Source: Treponema primitia ZAS-2
GTDB lineage: Bacteria > Spirochaetota > Spirochaetia > Treponematales > Breznakiellaceae
Direction of reading: 5' to 3'
Assembly: GCF_000214375.1 (NCBI RefSeq)
Contig: NC_015578.1
Span: 744,001 to 808,000, forward strand
Length of the DNA: 64,000 nt
Each line of letters starts with the position of its first letter. Within the stretch, counting starts at the first letter, position 1. Shown in pieces: positions 1 through 9,508 of the stretch. The position numbers were made by a program, and so were the translations under genes. The notes below the pieces were generated by a model. It was not told where the DNA came from, did no database searches, and worked only from the letters and a program-made list of their open reading frames with translations.

Positions 1-2525
1 TCAGGTTTGAGGAACCCATTGATCCCGACGATGCGGTTGCCGCCGTGGAAGCCCACCTTTACCCCTCCTACGACCCCGATGGAACGCCTTTTACCGATGA
101 ATGGACCCCCTATTCCAAACGGTTCACCCTGGGTAACGGCATTTCCGATCCTCCTTCTGATGACGGATACCGCCAAATTACCTTTGAAGCGGCGGATGTG
201 CCGACGGGGAACGCCGCCCTAAGCCTCTGGTTCTACCGGAAAGACGGCTCCCTGATCAAGGTTTTTGACGACCTGGGGGTTCTGGTCTATAAAAACCTGA
301 CCACCAATAAGTGGATAGTAGACGACGCTTTAGTATCAAGCTTTGACCTTACGGCGGAGAATTTCCTTTCCTCCGACGCGACCCTGTTAATGCCTACGGG
401 GATAATCGTTGGCAGCGCTTTCGGAACCCTGTCCCCGGCTTTTAACAGCGGCACTTATCACTACGGCGGCTTGACCGGCACAGGTAGTCTGACCCTGGGC
501 TTTACCCTGGGAAAAGCAGGGCAGACTTATGCCCTGGAAGTAAACGGGACAGTTCTTGCAAGCCCCTCAGTTACTCATACGGGAGATGTCTATTCGGCGA
601 GTATTACCGGCCTTACCCTACAGTTTAACAAAGTAACCATCATTGTAAGCGCCCCGGATCAACTGCACAGCAGCCGGTACACCCTGGACTATACCAATGG
701 GTCATCCCCAACAACGGTCTATTATGTTAGCCCCGGGGGAACCGGAAACGGATTAAGCCTAGCCAGCCCCCTTGGTTCGGTACAGGCGGCGGTGACTGCC
801 ATAAGAACCGCCTATGCCGATATCGGTGACCCTTGGCCCGGCAAGTCCACAGTAAGTATCGAGCCTGCGGTGATCATCGTGAGCGGAGAAGTAACCGGTA
901 CAGCAAGCACAAACGGGCTGGTTGATATAAGCGACACTGGCTTGTATGACACCTTGCCCCCGATCATCCTCCAGGGAAATCCCGATAACCCCGGTACACT
1001 CGATGCCGATGAATTAAACCGGGTGTTGTATATAAAAAATGCCAATGTACGGCTGGGGGACAGCCTGACCCTCACAGGAGGGAGACACCCCGATGACAAT
1101 GACGATGGCGGCGGGGTGAAAGTCGTGAATGGGACCTTCACCATGAGCGGGGGAACCATTAGCGGGAATATCGCCTACTGGGGCAGTGGGGTGTCTCTTG
1201 ATAGCGGGACCTTCACCATGACCGGGGGTAGTATCACCGGGAATGGAGATAGTTCATTTGAAGACAGCGACGCTGGCGGAGTCGGGGTGTTTGTCGGCGG
1301 GACTTTCAAGATGAGTGGGGGAACCATCAGCAATAATATCATGGGACAAGGCAAAGGCGGTGGGGTGCTGGTGCCCTTCGGGGGGACCTTCACCATGACC
1401 GGCGGGACCATCAGCGGAAATAAATTTCTGAGCGAATCTCCCAGCCAAGGCGGCGGGGTGTATGTAGAAAATGACGACGACTTTACCATATCCGGAGGCA
1501 GTATCAGTGGGAATATCGCCTACTACGGTAGTGGGGTGTATCTTAATTCCGGGATCTTCACCATGAGCGGGGGTAGTATCAGCGGGAATGGGGATATTTC
1601 ATTTGGAGGTTGGGGCTCCGGCGGAGTCGGGGTGTATGTCGGCGGGACTTTCAATATGAGCGGAGGAACCATCAGCAATAATATCATCCAAGAAGGCTGG
1701 GGCGGCGGGGTGCGGGTCGGCAGGGTGCTCGTCGACGACGAGTGGGTCGGCGGGACCTTCAACATGACCGGCGGGACTATCAGCGGTAATAAAGTCTTGG
1801 GCGTCGCTTCCGGCAAAGGCGGCGGCGGGTTGTATATACAAGGGGGCGCCCAATTTATCATGTCCGGTGGGAGCATCATCGGGAATCGTGCCGACGAACA
1901 TGGCGGTGGTATGTTTATAGATGACGGCTCCAAATTTTCCATGAAAGGTGGTAGTATCAGCGGCAATACTACCAATGGCCTAGGAGGCGGGGTGATGTTG
2001 CTTGGTCTGGGGGAATACACCATGGAAGGAGGAATCATCAGTGGGAATACCAGCGCTTCAGGCGGCGGGGTGCACTTACATGGAGATCTCCAATTTACCA
2101 TGGATGGAGGAACCATCAGCGGGAATACCGCCAGCAACGATGGCGGTGGGGTGAATGTCGCCAGTGGCAACGGAAAATTCACCATGAATGGAGGCAGTAT
2201 CAGCGGGAATACCGCCGGTTCAGGCGGCGGCGTACGTGTCAATGGGGCTATCGAAATGTCCGGATCAGCGAAAATCGTCAATAATCCGGTCTACCTGACA
2301 AGCGGCCATTTTGTTACCGTAACCGAGACCATGGATACTGACGGCGGCGCGGTCCTCGATTCAGAAGATACCGGCCCCGGGACCGTCCTGATTAAGGGCG
2401 CCGCATCACCACCCTATACCACTGCCCATATCCTGATCCAAAGTGATGTGGATAAATTCAGCCATGTCGATACCAGCAAGACGCTGATATTTGATAGTGG
2501 TAGTGAAGAGGGGAAGATACAGTAG
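1..2525 (+). CDS. Beta-helix repeat surface protein, 5' end outside the window
   Basis: The reading frame is open to the left edge: in-frame codons (RFEEPIDPDD...) precede the first possible GTG at 45, so the gene starts upstream. About 840 residues are visible. After an N-terminal part there is a cadherin-like beta-sandwich segment (around 'LSPAFNSGTYHY', nt 428-700), then a right-handed beta-helix beginning near 'YYVSPGGTGNG' (nt 721). From about nt 1130 to 2290 there are 13 clear copies plus one degenerate copy of a motif like FTMSGGTISGN, separated by glycine-rich turns ('GGGVYV'). This is the pattern of polymorphic, probably surface-exposed repeat proteins in treponemes. Ligand and function are unknown. 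It is probably exported, but the signal sequence would lie outside the window. A roughly 400-bp block of repeats is duplicated internally (see findings). Confidence 0.85.
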   Translation, partial: RFEEPIDPDDAVAAVEAHLYPSYDPDGTPFTDEWTPYSKRFTLGNGISDPPSDDGYRQITFEAADVPTGNAALSLWFYRKDGSLIKVFDDLGVLVYKNLTTNKWIVDDALVSSFDLTAENFLSSDATLLMPTGIIVGSAFGTLSPAFNSGTYHYGGLTGTGSLTLGFTLGKAGQTYALEVNGTVLASPSVTHTGDVYSASITGLTLQFNKVTIIVSAPDQLHSSRYTLDYTNGSSPTTVYYVSPGGTGNGLSLASPLGSVQAAVTAIRTAYADIGDPWPGKSTVSIEPAVIIVSGEVTGTASTNGLVDISDTGLYDTLPPIILQGNPDNPGTLDADELNRVLYIKNANVRLGDSLTLTGGRHPDDNDDGGGVKVVNGTFTMSGGTISGNIAYWGSGVSLDSGTFTMTGGSITGNGDSSFEDSDAGGVGVFVGGTFKMSGGTISNNIMGQGKGGGVLVPFGGTFTMTGGTISGNKFLSESPSQGGGVYVENDDDFTISGGSISGNIAYYGSGVYLNSGIFTMSGGSISGNGDISFGGWGSGGVGVYVGGTFNMSGGTISNNIIQEGWGGGVRVGRVLVDDEWVGGTFNMTGGTISGNKVLGVASGKGGGGLYIQGGAQFIMSGGSIIGNRADEHGGGMFIDDGSKFSMKGGSISGNTTNGLGGGVMLLGLGEYTMEGGIISGNTSASGGGVHLHGDLQFTMDGGTISGNTASNDGGGVNVASGNGKFTMNGGSISGNTAGSGGGVRVNGAIEMSGSAKIVNNPVYLTSGHFVTVTETMDTDGGAVLDSEDTGPGTVLIKGAASPPYTTAHILIQSDVDKFSHVDTSKTLIFDSGSEEGKIQ

Positions 2526-2630
2526 CCGTTCTTTCCAATATTTTAGGAAGGTTCTCCGATAATAATGCTCGGATTTGAAAGAAAAATTTTATTCTCAGGT
2601 AAGCGCAGTTTTGGTCAAAAAGGAGTTTAG

Positions 2631-4520
2631 GTGCCCAGGGATGCTAAAAAGCCCGGCGCCGCCAGGGTAAAGTACCCTATCGGCTTTAAGTTGGTTGGAA
2701 TTATTACTATTCTCCTCCTGGTCTCCTTAGGCGCCATTACCGCCCTGGTGTCGGTGATGGTTTCTTCGGATCTGCGGGTCACCGCGGAGGAAAACAATTT
2801 CAGCGTCAATAAACGTTCCGCCTCGGAGGCGGAAACCACCCTTTCTACGGTCCGGTCCAGCGTGTTGGTGCTCCTGGATACCCTGAATGCCGTGGGCTCC
2901 TCCCAGGCGGCCCTTTCCCGGCAGGCTGCGGCCTTCTTTTTTGAGCGGAACCAGGACATCGCCGCCATTGTTATCACCGGGGATAGGGAACTGGTCAATA
3001 ATCGGTTTTTCCTGGCCAACGAGTTGGAAAGCGATCTGGTGGGGGAATTTATGACCCGCCAGCGGGAGGCGGTGGATCGTTCCCGTTCCGGGGAAACCCT
3101 GCTCCTGAACGCCGCGCCCATATTTCATATCCCCCTGCTGGCCCTGCTTTTTCCCTGGCAGGAAACCGGCGCCGAGGAAGTGGTGCTGATCCTCTTTTCC
3201 TCCGATTCCCTGAACGACAATTTTGGGCAGGGCGTTAATTCTTCGTATATGATCAACGATGCCGGGGATATCCTGGTCCACCCGGATTACGAGCTTGTCC
3301 GGGCCGGGGCGAATGTGGCAAACCAGCCCTTTGTGGAAACCCTGCGGGAAAGCCAGGAACGGAATCTCCAGACCCTGTATACCGACCGGGACGGGGGGCG
3401 GTACTTTGGGGCTTTTCAGAAACTTTCCGTGGCCAACGCGGTGGTAATCACTAATGTGGAATACGATGTAGTTTTCGAGGGAATCGCCGCCACTACCCGG
3501 CGGAATATCTACCTCACCGGGGCGGTGCTTTTTGTTTCCATCGTCCTGATCTGGCTTTTCAGTAAAACTATTTCCCGGCCCCTGAAGGGCCTTACGGTGG
3601 TGGCAGGGCAGATCGAGGAAGGCTTGTTTGAACAGAACCTGGTCTCTAAAAGCCGGGACGAATTGGGGGTGCTTACCCAGAGTTTTAGCCGTATGAGTAA
3701 GGCACTGGGGATCTTCGGCAGGTTTACCAACCGGGAAATAGCCCTGGGGGCCATGCGGGGGGAGATCAAGCCTGGGGGCCAGCCCAAACACGGGACGGTG
3801 TTTTTTTCGGACATTCGTAACTTTACTTCCATATCCGAGGAATTTGCCCGGAATTATGGCGATGAATCTTCCGACCGGATTGTCGCCTGGCTTAACGAAT
3901 ATTTAACCCGCATGGTGGAGTGCGTGGAGAAAACCAACGGGGTGGTGGACAAATTTATCGGCGACTCGGTCATGGCTCATTGGGGAACTGCCTATACCTC
4001 GGGCAGCCCCGAGGCGGACGCCTTAAACGGTGTGCGGGCGGCATTGATGATGCGGGAAGCCCTCTACCAGATGAACAAGAACCGGGGGGAAAACGATCCC
4101 GCCAATCCCAGGATACGCATTGGCTGCGGCATCAATTCAGGGGTCGTTACCGCCGGGCAGATAGGCTCGGAACAGCGGATGGAATACACAGTTATCGGGG
4201 ATGCGGTAAACCTGGCGAGCCGTACCGAGGCGCTCAACAAGCCCCTGGGGACGGATATCCTTATCACCGAAGATACCTGGAACCTGGCGGGTGAACATCT
4301 GATAACGGAAGAAATGCCCTCGGTGGAGGTGAAGGGAAAATCCCAGCCTGTGCGGATGTTTGCGGTGGTGAACTTCAAAGCGGATATGGCCATAGAGGGG
4401 CAGCTCCAGCCCCAAACCCTGGCGGAACTGAGGGATCTGCTGGGGATCATCCCCCCGGATTTGAGTAAGGTTAATACCAATGCGGAAGAGAAAAAGTATA
4501 AAATCGGCTCCGGTGAATAA
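2631..4520 (+). CDS. Membrane-bound class III adenylate cyclase with extracytoplasmic sensor and HAMP domain
   Basis: GTG start with AAGGAGT 5 nt upstream; 629 residues. One membrane segment near residues 20-44, a periplasmic sensor of dCache/CHASE type (about 45-290), a second membrane segment (about 293-311), a HAMP linker (about 312-362) and a class III nucleotide cyclase domain (about 385-560). Catalytic features are visible: metal-binding Asp in FFSDIRNFTS (D394) and in KFIGDSVMA (D445), K441 and T520 at the purine-selecting positions, and N527 and R531 in AVNLASR. The Lys/Thr pair fits ATP rather than GTP, so cAMP is the expected product (family knowledge). It overlaps the next gene by 41 bp, suggesting translational coupling with the FecR-domain protein. 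The ligand of the sensor is unknown. Confidence 0.9.
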   Translation: MPRDAKKPGAARVKYPIGFKLVGIITILLLVSLGAITALVSVMVSSDLRVTAEENNFSVNKRSASEAETTLSTVRSSVLVLLDTLNAVGSSQAALSRQAAAFFFERNQDIAAIVITGDRELVNNRFFLANELESDLVGEFMTRQREAVDRSRSGETLLLNAAPIFHIPLLALLFPWQETGAEEVVLILFSSDSLNDNFGQGVNSSYMINDAGDILVHPDYELVRAGANVANQPFVETLRESQERNLQTLYTDRDGGRYFGAFQKLSVANAVVITNVEYDVVFEGIAATTRRNIYLTGAVLFVSIVLIWLFSKTISRPLKGLTVVAGQIEEGLFEQNLVSKSRDELGVLTQSFSRMSKALGIFGRFTNREIALGAMRGEIKPGGQPKHGTVFFSDIRNFTSISEEFARNYGDESSDRIVAWLNEYLTRMVECVEKTNGVVDKFIGDSVMAHWGTAYTSGSPEADALNGVRAALMMREALYQMNKNRGENDPANPRIRIGCGINSGVVTAGQIGSEQRMEYTVIGDAVNLASRTEALNKPLGTDILITEDTWNLAGEHLITEEMPSVEVKGKSQPVRMFAVVNFKADMAIEGQLQPQTLAELRDLLGIIPPDLSKVNTNAEEKKYKIGSGE

Positions 4521-7500
4521 AGCCCCTGGAAGCCGGGTTTTTGGGGCGCCGGATTATGCGGTATTTCTCATCTGCATTGCCGGGGCGATCTTCTGCCTTT
4601 GGTTTTTTCAGCGGGACCTGAACCAGAGCCTTACCCGGCTGAACGAGGCCCCCATGGGGACCATCACCTTTAAGTACAAGGCTGCCCAGCGGCGTTTTTC
4701 TGACCGGGTACTCTGGGACCGGCTGGCGAAGGAATCCCCGGTGTACAACGGGGATATGATCCGTACCGCTGATCTTTCGGAAGCCACCGTTACTTTTCAT
4801 AGCGGTGGAATCATAAATCTCCAGGAAAACAGCATTATTCAGCTTTTTGAGGAAAACGCCATACCCCGGATCGACTTTACCCTGGGAAGCGTAAGTGTAA
4901 ATGTCCACAGTGGTGGGGGTATCATCCTGTCTTCCGGGAACAGCCGCCTTGAAGTGCTTTCAGGCGGGGTGGTAAGCGCCGGAGCCGGGGAGGATGGTTT
5001 TACGGCTTCTATTGTGGAAGGTAGGGCGATAGTATCCGGGGAAACCCTGGAAGCGGGGTCCGTTTTCTCCGGTGACCCCGGGGGAATCTCTCTTTCCCGG
5101 ACAGTCTCCCTGCAACCCAGGCCGGCAACCCGGCTTCTGGTGAATGAGCGCCGCCCCTCTACGGTCCAATTTAAGTGGAACAAGGTAAACTATACTGAAA
5201 CGACCCGCTTTGAAGTTGCGGAAGACCGGGGCTTTACCCGGCCGGCTGCACAGTTGGACCTGGATGGAGATGAAGCCCTGGTGGAACTGGCGCCGGGAAC
5301 CTGGTGGTGGCGGGTATACCCATCGGGCATGGCGGAAGGTCTTGAAGGGGGGGCAGCCGAAAATAGCATCGAAAAGCTGGCCATAAGCTACGCCCCGCCG
5401 CCTGAACAGATTACCCCCGCCGAGGGGTATGTATACCGGTACCGGACCAAACAGCCTTCGGTACGTTTCCAGTGGACCGAAACGGCGGAGGCCGCCTTTT
5501 ATATTGTAACTGCGGCGGATAACCCCCAGCTTCTTAACCCGGCTTTACAGATCCAGGAACAGGGAACTTCTTTTATCTATTCAAAGCTCCCTCCGGGGCG
5601 CTGGTACTGGCAGGTGCAGCCCGTATTTTCCGGGGATTATGAGGGCACTTCGGCAGGTTCGGGGCTTAGTTACTTTTCTATCGAACAGAGCGGCGACCTG
5701 TCACCCCCGGTACTTTCCAATCCCCAGAACGGGAGCTCTTTTAATATCTCTGCGGAGCGGCAGGATTTCTATTTTTCCTGGGCCAATAATCTTGAAGCCG
5801 ATTCCTATACCCTGCGTATTTCCCGGAACCGGGATCTGAGCGGCCCCATTATTACCCGGATGGTGCGGGATAACTACTATGTCTACCGGGCAGATGACCG
5901 GACCATAAGCGACGGACAGTATTACTGGGGGGTCTACCAGACCGATATGGAAGGGAACGCTTCGCCGGTTTCATCGGTGAATGGGTTTTTCGCCCTGGAA
6001 GGGGAAGTAATACAGCGCACCCTGTTTCCGCCGGACAATTATACTACTGCGGAAAGTCTGCTCCCGGATACACGCTTTACCTGGAGGAGCAACCTCCCGT
6101 TCCAGACCCGGTTCCAGATTTCTTCCACCCCGGATTTTTCAAACCCCGCAATAGACGAAGTAACCGGCGGCGAAACCATACGGGGAAGGCAGCTGGCGGC
6201 GGGAACCTGGTATTGGCGTATAGCGGTGGAAAGCCCGGAGGTGACCCTGCAAACCGCGCCCAAGGTCCTGAAGGTGGCCCCTCCTTTAGGCCGCCCGGTA
6301 ATGGAAACGCCCCGGGATAACGCCCTGGTCGCTATCCCGGAACAGGGGGACGTACCGTTCCAGTGGGCGGCGGTTCCGGATGCGGATTATTACCAGTTCA
6401 GGTTGTACCGGGAGGCTGACCCCACCAGGCCGGTGTACGAAGACAACCTGAACGCTGCAGAAAGCCGGGTTATCAACTGGAGCAATTATGCGGAGGGAAA
6501 CTATGTTTGGACTGTCCAGGCCTTAGCGGAGGAAACTCCCTTGCGCTCCCGGCAGAACGGCCTGATCTCATCTGCGGCTTTTTCCCTACGGAAACTACGC
6601 CCGGTTACCCTGGAATCCCCCGAGCCGGGGGCGGTCCTCAATGGGCTTGCCGCCTACCGCCAGGGTGAAACTATCCGTTGGAGCGCCCCGGAAACCCTGG
6701 GAAATTCCCGGTTCATCCTTTCCCGAAACTCTGACCTTCTTGCGGGAAGGCCTGTAATGGATATCACGAACCCCAACCCGAGTATCCCCCTGTCCCAACT
6801 GCGGGAGGGGACCTACTATTGGACGATTCTGGGGGAAACCCCGGAGGGTTATGATGTCAGCGCCCCGACGCCGGCGTCCTTCCGGGTATTGCCCATTGAA
6901 ATTACCCCGGTTTCCCTGAACCAGCCCGGTAATAATACGGAATTTGAGGGCCTGGAAGCCCTGCGCCGCCCCGGAAGGGTACGATGGAGTTCTGACGAAA
7001 TCCCCCAAACCAGCCGTTTTGCCCTGTCCCGGAACTCCGACCCGCTGAAAGATCCCCTCATGGACATCCGCAACCCCGGCGCTGAGATTCCCCTGGTCCG
7101 CCTGGAAGCGGGGGATTATTACTGGACCATCCGGGCAGAAACCCCAGACAGCCTTGATATCAGCGCCCCGGCGCCTTTCTCCTTCCGGGTGCTGCCCATA
7201 CCGCCCCTCCCTTCACCGGAAGGCGTTTCCCCTGAAAACGGCGCCCTCTTAGGCCCGGACCAGCTGGCAGCCATGAATTCCATCACCTTTTCCTGGGGCA
7301 CTGTGCCCGGGGCAAACGCCTACATCTTTAGTTTGTACCGGGAAGATGAAACCGGGCTTCCCGAGATTGCCAGAACTGAAGCCCAACCTGTTGTATCCTA
7401 TACCCTCCCGGATTTGTCCGCCCTTGATGTGGGAACCTACATCTGGCAGGTAGAAGCGGTGAGCCTCGCGGAAGACGGGTATATTGAACAACGGGGGATG

Positions 7501-7584
7501 ATAGCTTCAAATCGGCTGACCATTGACATTCCTTTGCCATCTAATCCCCGGCGGGCCGATATGGGAATTCTCTATGGGCAATAA
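4480..7584 (+). CDS. FecR-domain membrane-anchored protein with tandem beta-sandwich repeats
   Basis: 1034 residues. ATG at 4480 lies inside the cyclase gene. A basic N-terminus is followed by one membrane segment (about residues 23-42). A FecR domain follows ('DMIRTADLSEATVTFHSGG', about 88-190), with the alternating strand pattern of this family. The remainder holds about eight fibronectin-like modules, each with a 'FxWxxx...ADxYxxxISR' strand and a closing 'GTYYW(T/R)I' strand. Two neighbouring modules are near copies ('NSRFILSRNSD' and 'TSRFALSRNSD'). FecR domains elsewhere relay envelope signals; here the long extracytoplasmic repeat region suggests a scaffold or peptidoglycan-proximal role, which is inference. 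The end overlaps the next gene by 11 bp, so cyclase, FecR protein and outer-membrane protein look like one operon. Confidence 0.85.
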   Translation: MRKRKSIKSAPVNKAPGSRVFGAPDYAVFLICIAGAIFCLWFFQRDLNQSLTRLNEAPMGTITFKYKAAQRRFSDRVLWDRLAKESPVYNGDMIRTADLSEATVTFHSGGIINLQENSIIQLFEENAIPRIDFTLGSVSVNVHSGGGIILSSGNSRLEVLSGGVVSAGAGEDGFTASIVEGRAIVSGETLEAGSVFSGDPGGISLSRTVSLQPRPATRLLVNERRPSTVQFKWNKVNYTETTRFEVAEDRGFTRPAAQLDLDGDEALVELAPGTWWWRVYPSGMAEGLEGGAAENSIEKLAISYAPPPEQITPAEGYVYRYRTKQPSVRFQWTETAEAAFYIVTAADNPQLLNPALQIQEQGTSFIYSKLPPGRWYWQVQPVFSGDYEGTSAGSGLSYFSIEQSGDLSPPVLSNPQNGSSFNISAERQDFYFSWANNLEADSYTLRISRNRDLSGPIITRMVRDNYYVYRADDRTISDGQYYWGVYQTDMEGNASPVSSVNGFFALEGEVIQRTLFPPDNYTTAESLLPDTRFTWRSNLPFQTRFQISSTPDFSNPAIDEVTGGETIRGRQLAAGTWYWRIAVESPEVTLQTAPKVLKVAPPLGRPVMETPRDNALVAIPEQGDVPFQWAAVPDADYYQFRLYREADPTRPVYEDNLNAAESRVINWSNYAEGNYVWTVQALAEETPLRSRQNGLISSAAFSLRKLRPVTLESPEPGAVLNGLAAYRQGETIRWSAPETLGNSRFILSRNSDLLAGRPVMDITNPNPSIPLSQLREGTYYWTILGETPEGYDVSAPTPASFRVLPIEITPVSLNQPGNNTEFEGLEALRRPGRVRWSSDEIPQTSRFALSRNSDPLKDPLMDIRNPGAEIPLVRLEAGDYYWTIRAETPDSLDISAPAPFSFRVLPIPPLPSPEGVSPENGALLGPDQLAAMNSITFSWGTVPGANAYIFSLYREDETGLPEIARTEAQPVVSYTLPDLSALDVGTYIWQVEAVSLAEDGYIEQRGMIASNRLTIDIPLPSNPRRADMGILYGQ

Positions 7585-8755
7585 GCTGATTTTTGCAGCA
7601 CTTTTACTGTTGACACTCCTACCCAGGTTTATTGCCGCCCAGGAAAAGGGGGAGGATGAAACCTATTCTTATGTTGTTTTGGAAAACGGGGGAGCTAAAA
7701 TCATCCAACACCTGTTTTGGGCGGCGGAACCTTATGTGCGTCAATATGAAATAATCATTGGGCTAAAAAATGTTGACGAATCTTACACAGAAATACTGCG
7801 TGAATTCACCAAAGAAACATTTATTGATGTATCCCTTGGGCCGGGAAATTACCGGTATACCATACAGGTTTACGATCTCTTGAACCGGCCCCAGGGTATT
7901 GGGGAATGGGAATATTTTGAAATTATGTTGGCCCTAAAACCCGGGATACAGAGTTTTAGCCCCGAGGCTTTTTATTTAGACGAAGATACAAGCTGGAATA
8001 TTGTCATTACCGGATTGAATTTGGTAGATGGCGCCGAAGTACTACTGCGGCAGACCGACCGGCCCAGAGATATTGTACCCCAAACAACGGTGATAGATAG
8101 CGCCGGGCGGACAGTTCGGATCAGCTTTGCCATGTCCAGCCTGGTAACGGGAAACTTTACCATCTTTATTAAAAATCCCGGGGGCCTGGAAACGGAAACC
8201 GGGACTTTCCGGGTGGCCTTTCGCAAGCCTGTGGACTTCAATGTATCCGCAGGATATGGCGCGGTAATACCCCTGTACGGCAGTTTTTTCTCCTTTTTTG
8301 ACCAGGGCGCTTTTCCCCTGGGGGCCCATACCAAGTTGAGCTTGGTACCCTTTAAGCGGGTATGGGGATATTTAGGGGTGGAGCTTGACCCCTTCTGGAA
8401 TTATATGGACACCAAAAACCCAAGCGAAGGGTATGATGTGGTTTCCCATTTAACAGGCCTTAATGTCAATTTGCTGTACCAAAAGTGGCTGTCCAACCGG
8501 ACCATGGCTTTTAACCTGCGCCTTGGGGCGGGTGTAGTGTCAATTTTAGATTTTCACTTCGCCTATTCAAGCGGAAATTCCGAATCTTTCACGGGCCTGT
8601 ATTTTTCTGCCGGCGCCGGCGCCTCTTTCCAGTGGCTTATCCGCAAGCCCTTTTTTGTTGAAGCCGGTGTAAGCTTTAACCATGTTTTTGCGGCTAATGA
8701 CCAAATCCAGCCGGGCTTTATCCGGCCCCTGATCGGCGCGGGCTGGCAGTTTTAG
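7574..8755 (+). CDS. Outer-membrane beta-barrel protein with TIG-like domain
   Basis: I chose ATG 7574 over an in-frame ATG at 7523 because it begins directly with a signal peptide (MGNKLIFAALLLLTLLP, cleavage near 'IAAQ'). About 393 residues. The N-terminal half is a beta-sandwich; the segment around residues 135-215 ('WNIVITGLNLVDGAEVLLRQ' to 'GNFTIFIKNPGG') looks like an IPT/TIG fold. The C-terminal part from about 'FNVSAGYGAVIPLYGSFFSF' shows alternating aromatic strands and ends in 'IGAGWQF', a terminal Phe typical of BAM-dependent barrels. It overlaps the FecR gene by 11 bp and ends 4 bp into the convergent alkyltransferase-like gene. It is probably a partner of the FecR protein in the envelope; no function is recognised. 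Confidence 0.8.
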   Translation: MGNKLIFAALLLLTLLPRFIAAQEKGEDETYSYVVLENGGAKIIQHLFWAAEPYVRQYEIIIGLKNVDESYTEILREFTKETFIDVSLGPGNYRYTIQVYDLLNRPQGIGEWEYFEIMLALKPGIQSFSPEAFYLDEDTSWNIVITGLNLVDGAEVLLRQTDRPRDIVPQTTVIDSAGRTVRISFAMSSLVTGNFTIFIKNPGGLETETGTFRVAFRKPVDFNVSAGYGAVIPLYGSFFSFFDQGAFPLGAHTKLSLVPFKRVWGYLGVELDPFWNYMDTKNPSEGYDVVSHLTGLNVNLLYQKWLSNRTMAFNLRLGAGVVSILDFHFAYSSGNSESFTGLYFSAGAGASFQWLIRKPFFVEAGVSFNHVFAANDQIQPGFIRPLIGAGWQF

Positions 8756-9087
8756 GTGGCCTTTTGCCCGGAAGCGCCCGTCCCATACCTTCCCAAATCC
8801 ACCACCCCTGCCTTGCTCACCTTCACCCCCTCGGCGCGGAGCAGGCTAATCTGTATCTCCCTCCCGCCCCCCTCAGGCAGGGCGATATGCCCATCCGCCC
8901 GGATAATCCGGTGCCAGGGCAGTTTTTCCCCTTCCGACATAGAGTGGAGTATCCGCGCCACCTGCCTGGCGCCGTTGGGCATCCCCGCAGCAAAAGCTAT
9001 ATCCCGGTAACAGGAAACCCGTCCCCGGGGCACCGCCTTAATAGCCGCCAGGATACGGATCGTGGAATCGTGAAGGGGCTTTTTCAT
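8752..9087 (-). CDS. Alkyltransferase-like protein (ATL, MGMT family without the active Cys)
   Basis: 111 residues from the ATG at 9087 ('MKKPLHDSTIRILAAIKAV'). A longer reading starts at 9123 but adds residues not typical of the family. The sequence follows the DNA-binding half of O6-methylguanine methyltransferases: 'VPRGRVSCYRDIA', 'GARQVARIL' (the intercalating Arg region) and then 'LPWHRIIRADGHIALP'. The acceptor Cys of PCHR is replaced by Trp (PWHR), which defines ATL proteins. These bind O6-alkylguanine and flag it for nucleotide excision repair rather than removing the alkyl group (family knowledge). It is convergent with the outer-membrane protein gene, with a 4-bp overlap. Confidence 0.88.
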   Translation of the reverse strand: MKKPLHDSTIRILAAIKAVPRGRVSCYRDIAFAAGMPNGARQVARILHSMSEGEKLPWHRIIRADGHIALPEGGGREIQISLLRAEGVKVSKAGVVDLGRYGTGASGQKAT

Positions 9088-9508
9088 CGGTCCAGTATAA
9101 TACGCCGCGTAAAAAAGCGCCATGTTTTGCCAACAGTTCCCAGTTTAACCACCAGTGCATATTTCCCCTGAAACCTTGAACCAAAGCTGGCGCAAAGTAT
9201 AAAAGATATCCCTAACCATTATTTATAACAACTCTTTAATGCAGGTGCACAGGGACAGAGGCAGGGAGGGGAGGGTAATTGCCCAATACAATTACCATAA
9301 AAAACTGCTATTTTGCCTTGACAAAACCCGAAATAATGTCGATATAAAGCAATTTTTTTCTCCTTCCCTCGTAAGTCCCCTTGACGATTCTGATAACTCT
9401 TGTTACCATAATAACATATTCAAAGAAAAACACGAAATACAGGCGAGCTGTTACTACATTATAAGTCTAAGCATCCTTTTCTATATCCATTAGGGTTAGG
9501 GTGAATTG
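9088..9508. other. Intergenic region upstream of the first MalT-like gene
   Basis: About 420 bp without a convincing gene. An 84-codon frame (9239-9493) has no coding features. The right part is AT-rich and contains a promoter-like pair at 9318-9348. Bases 9247-9256 (AGGGACAGAG) weakly resemble the REP-like motif seen at 36-45 kb; this may be chance. Confidence 0.5.
9318..9348 (+). promoter_or_regulatory. Possible sigma-70 type promoter for the MalT-like gene
   Basis: A perfect -35 TTGACA (9318-9323) is followed by GATATAAA at 9341-9348. The best -10 (TATAAA) leaves a 19-bp spacer; a weaker reading (GATATA) gives 17 bp. The predicted leader is about 150 nt. Assigned by eye only. Confidence 0.4.

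Noticed and set aside
9239-9493. 84-codon frame upstream of the MalT-like gene
   Set aside because: Low-complexity AT-rich sequence with a promoter-like pair inside it and no coding signature.
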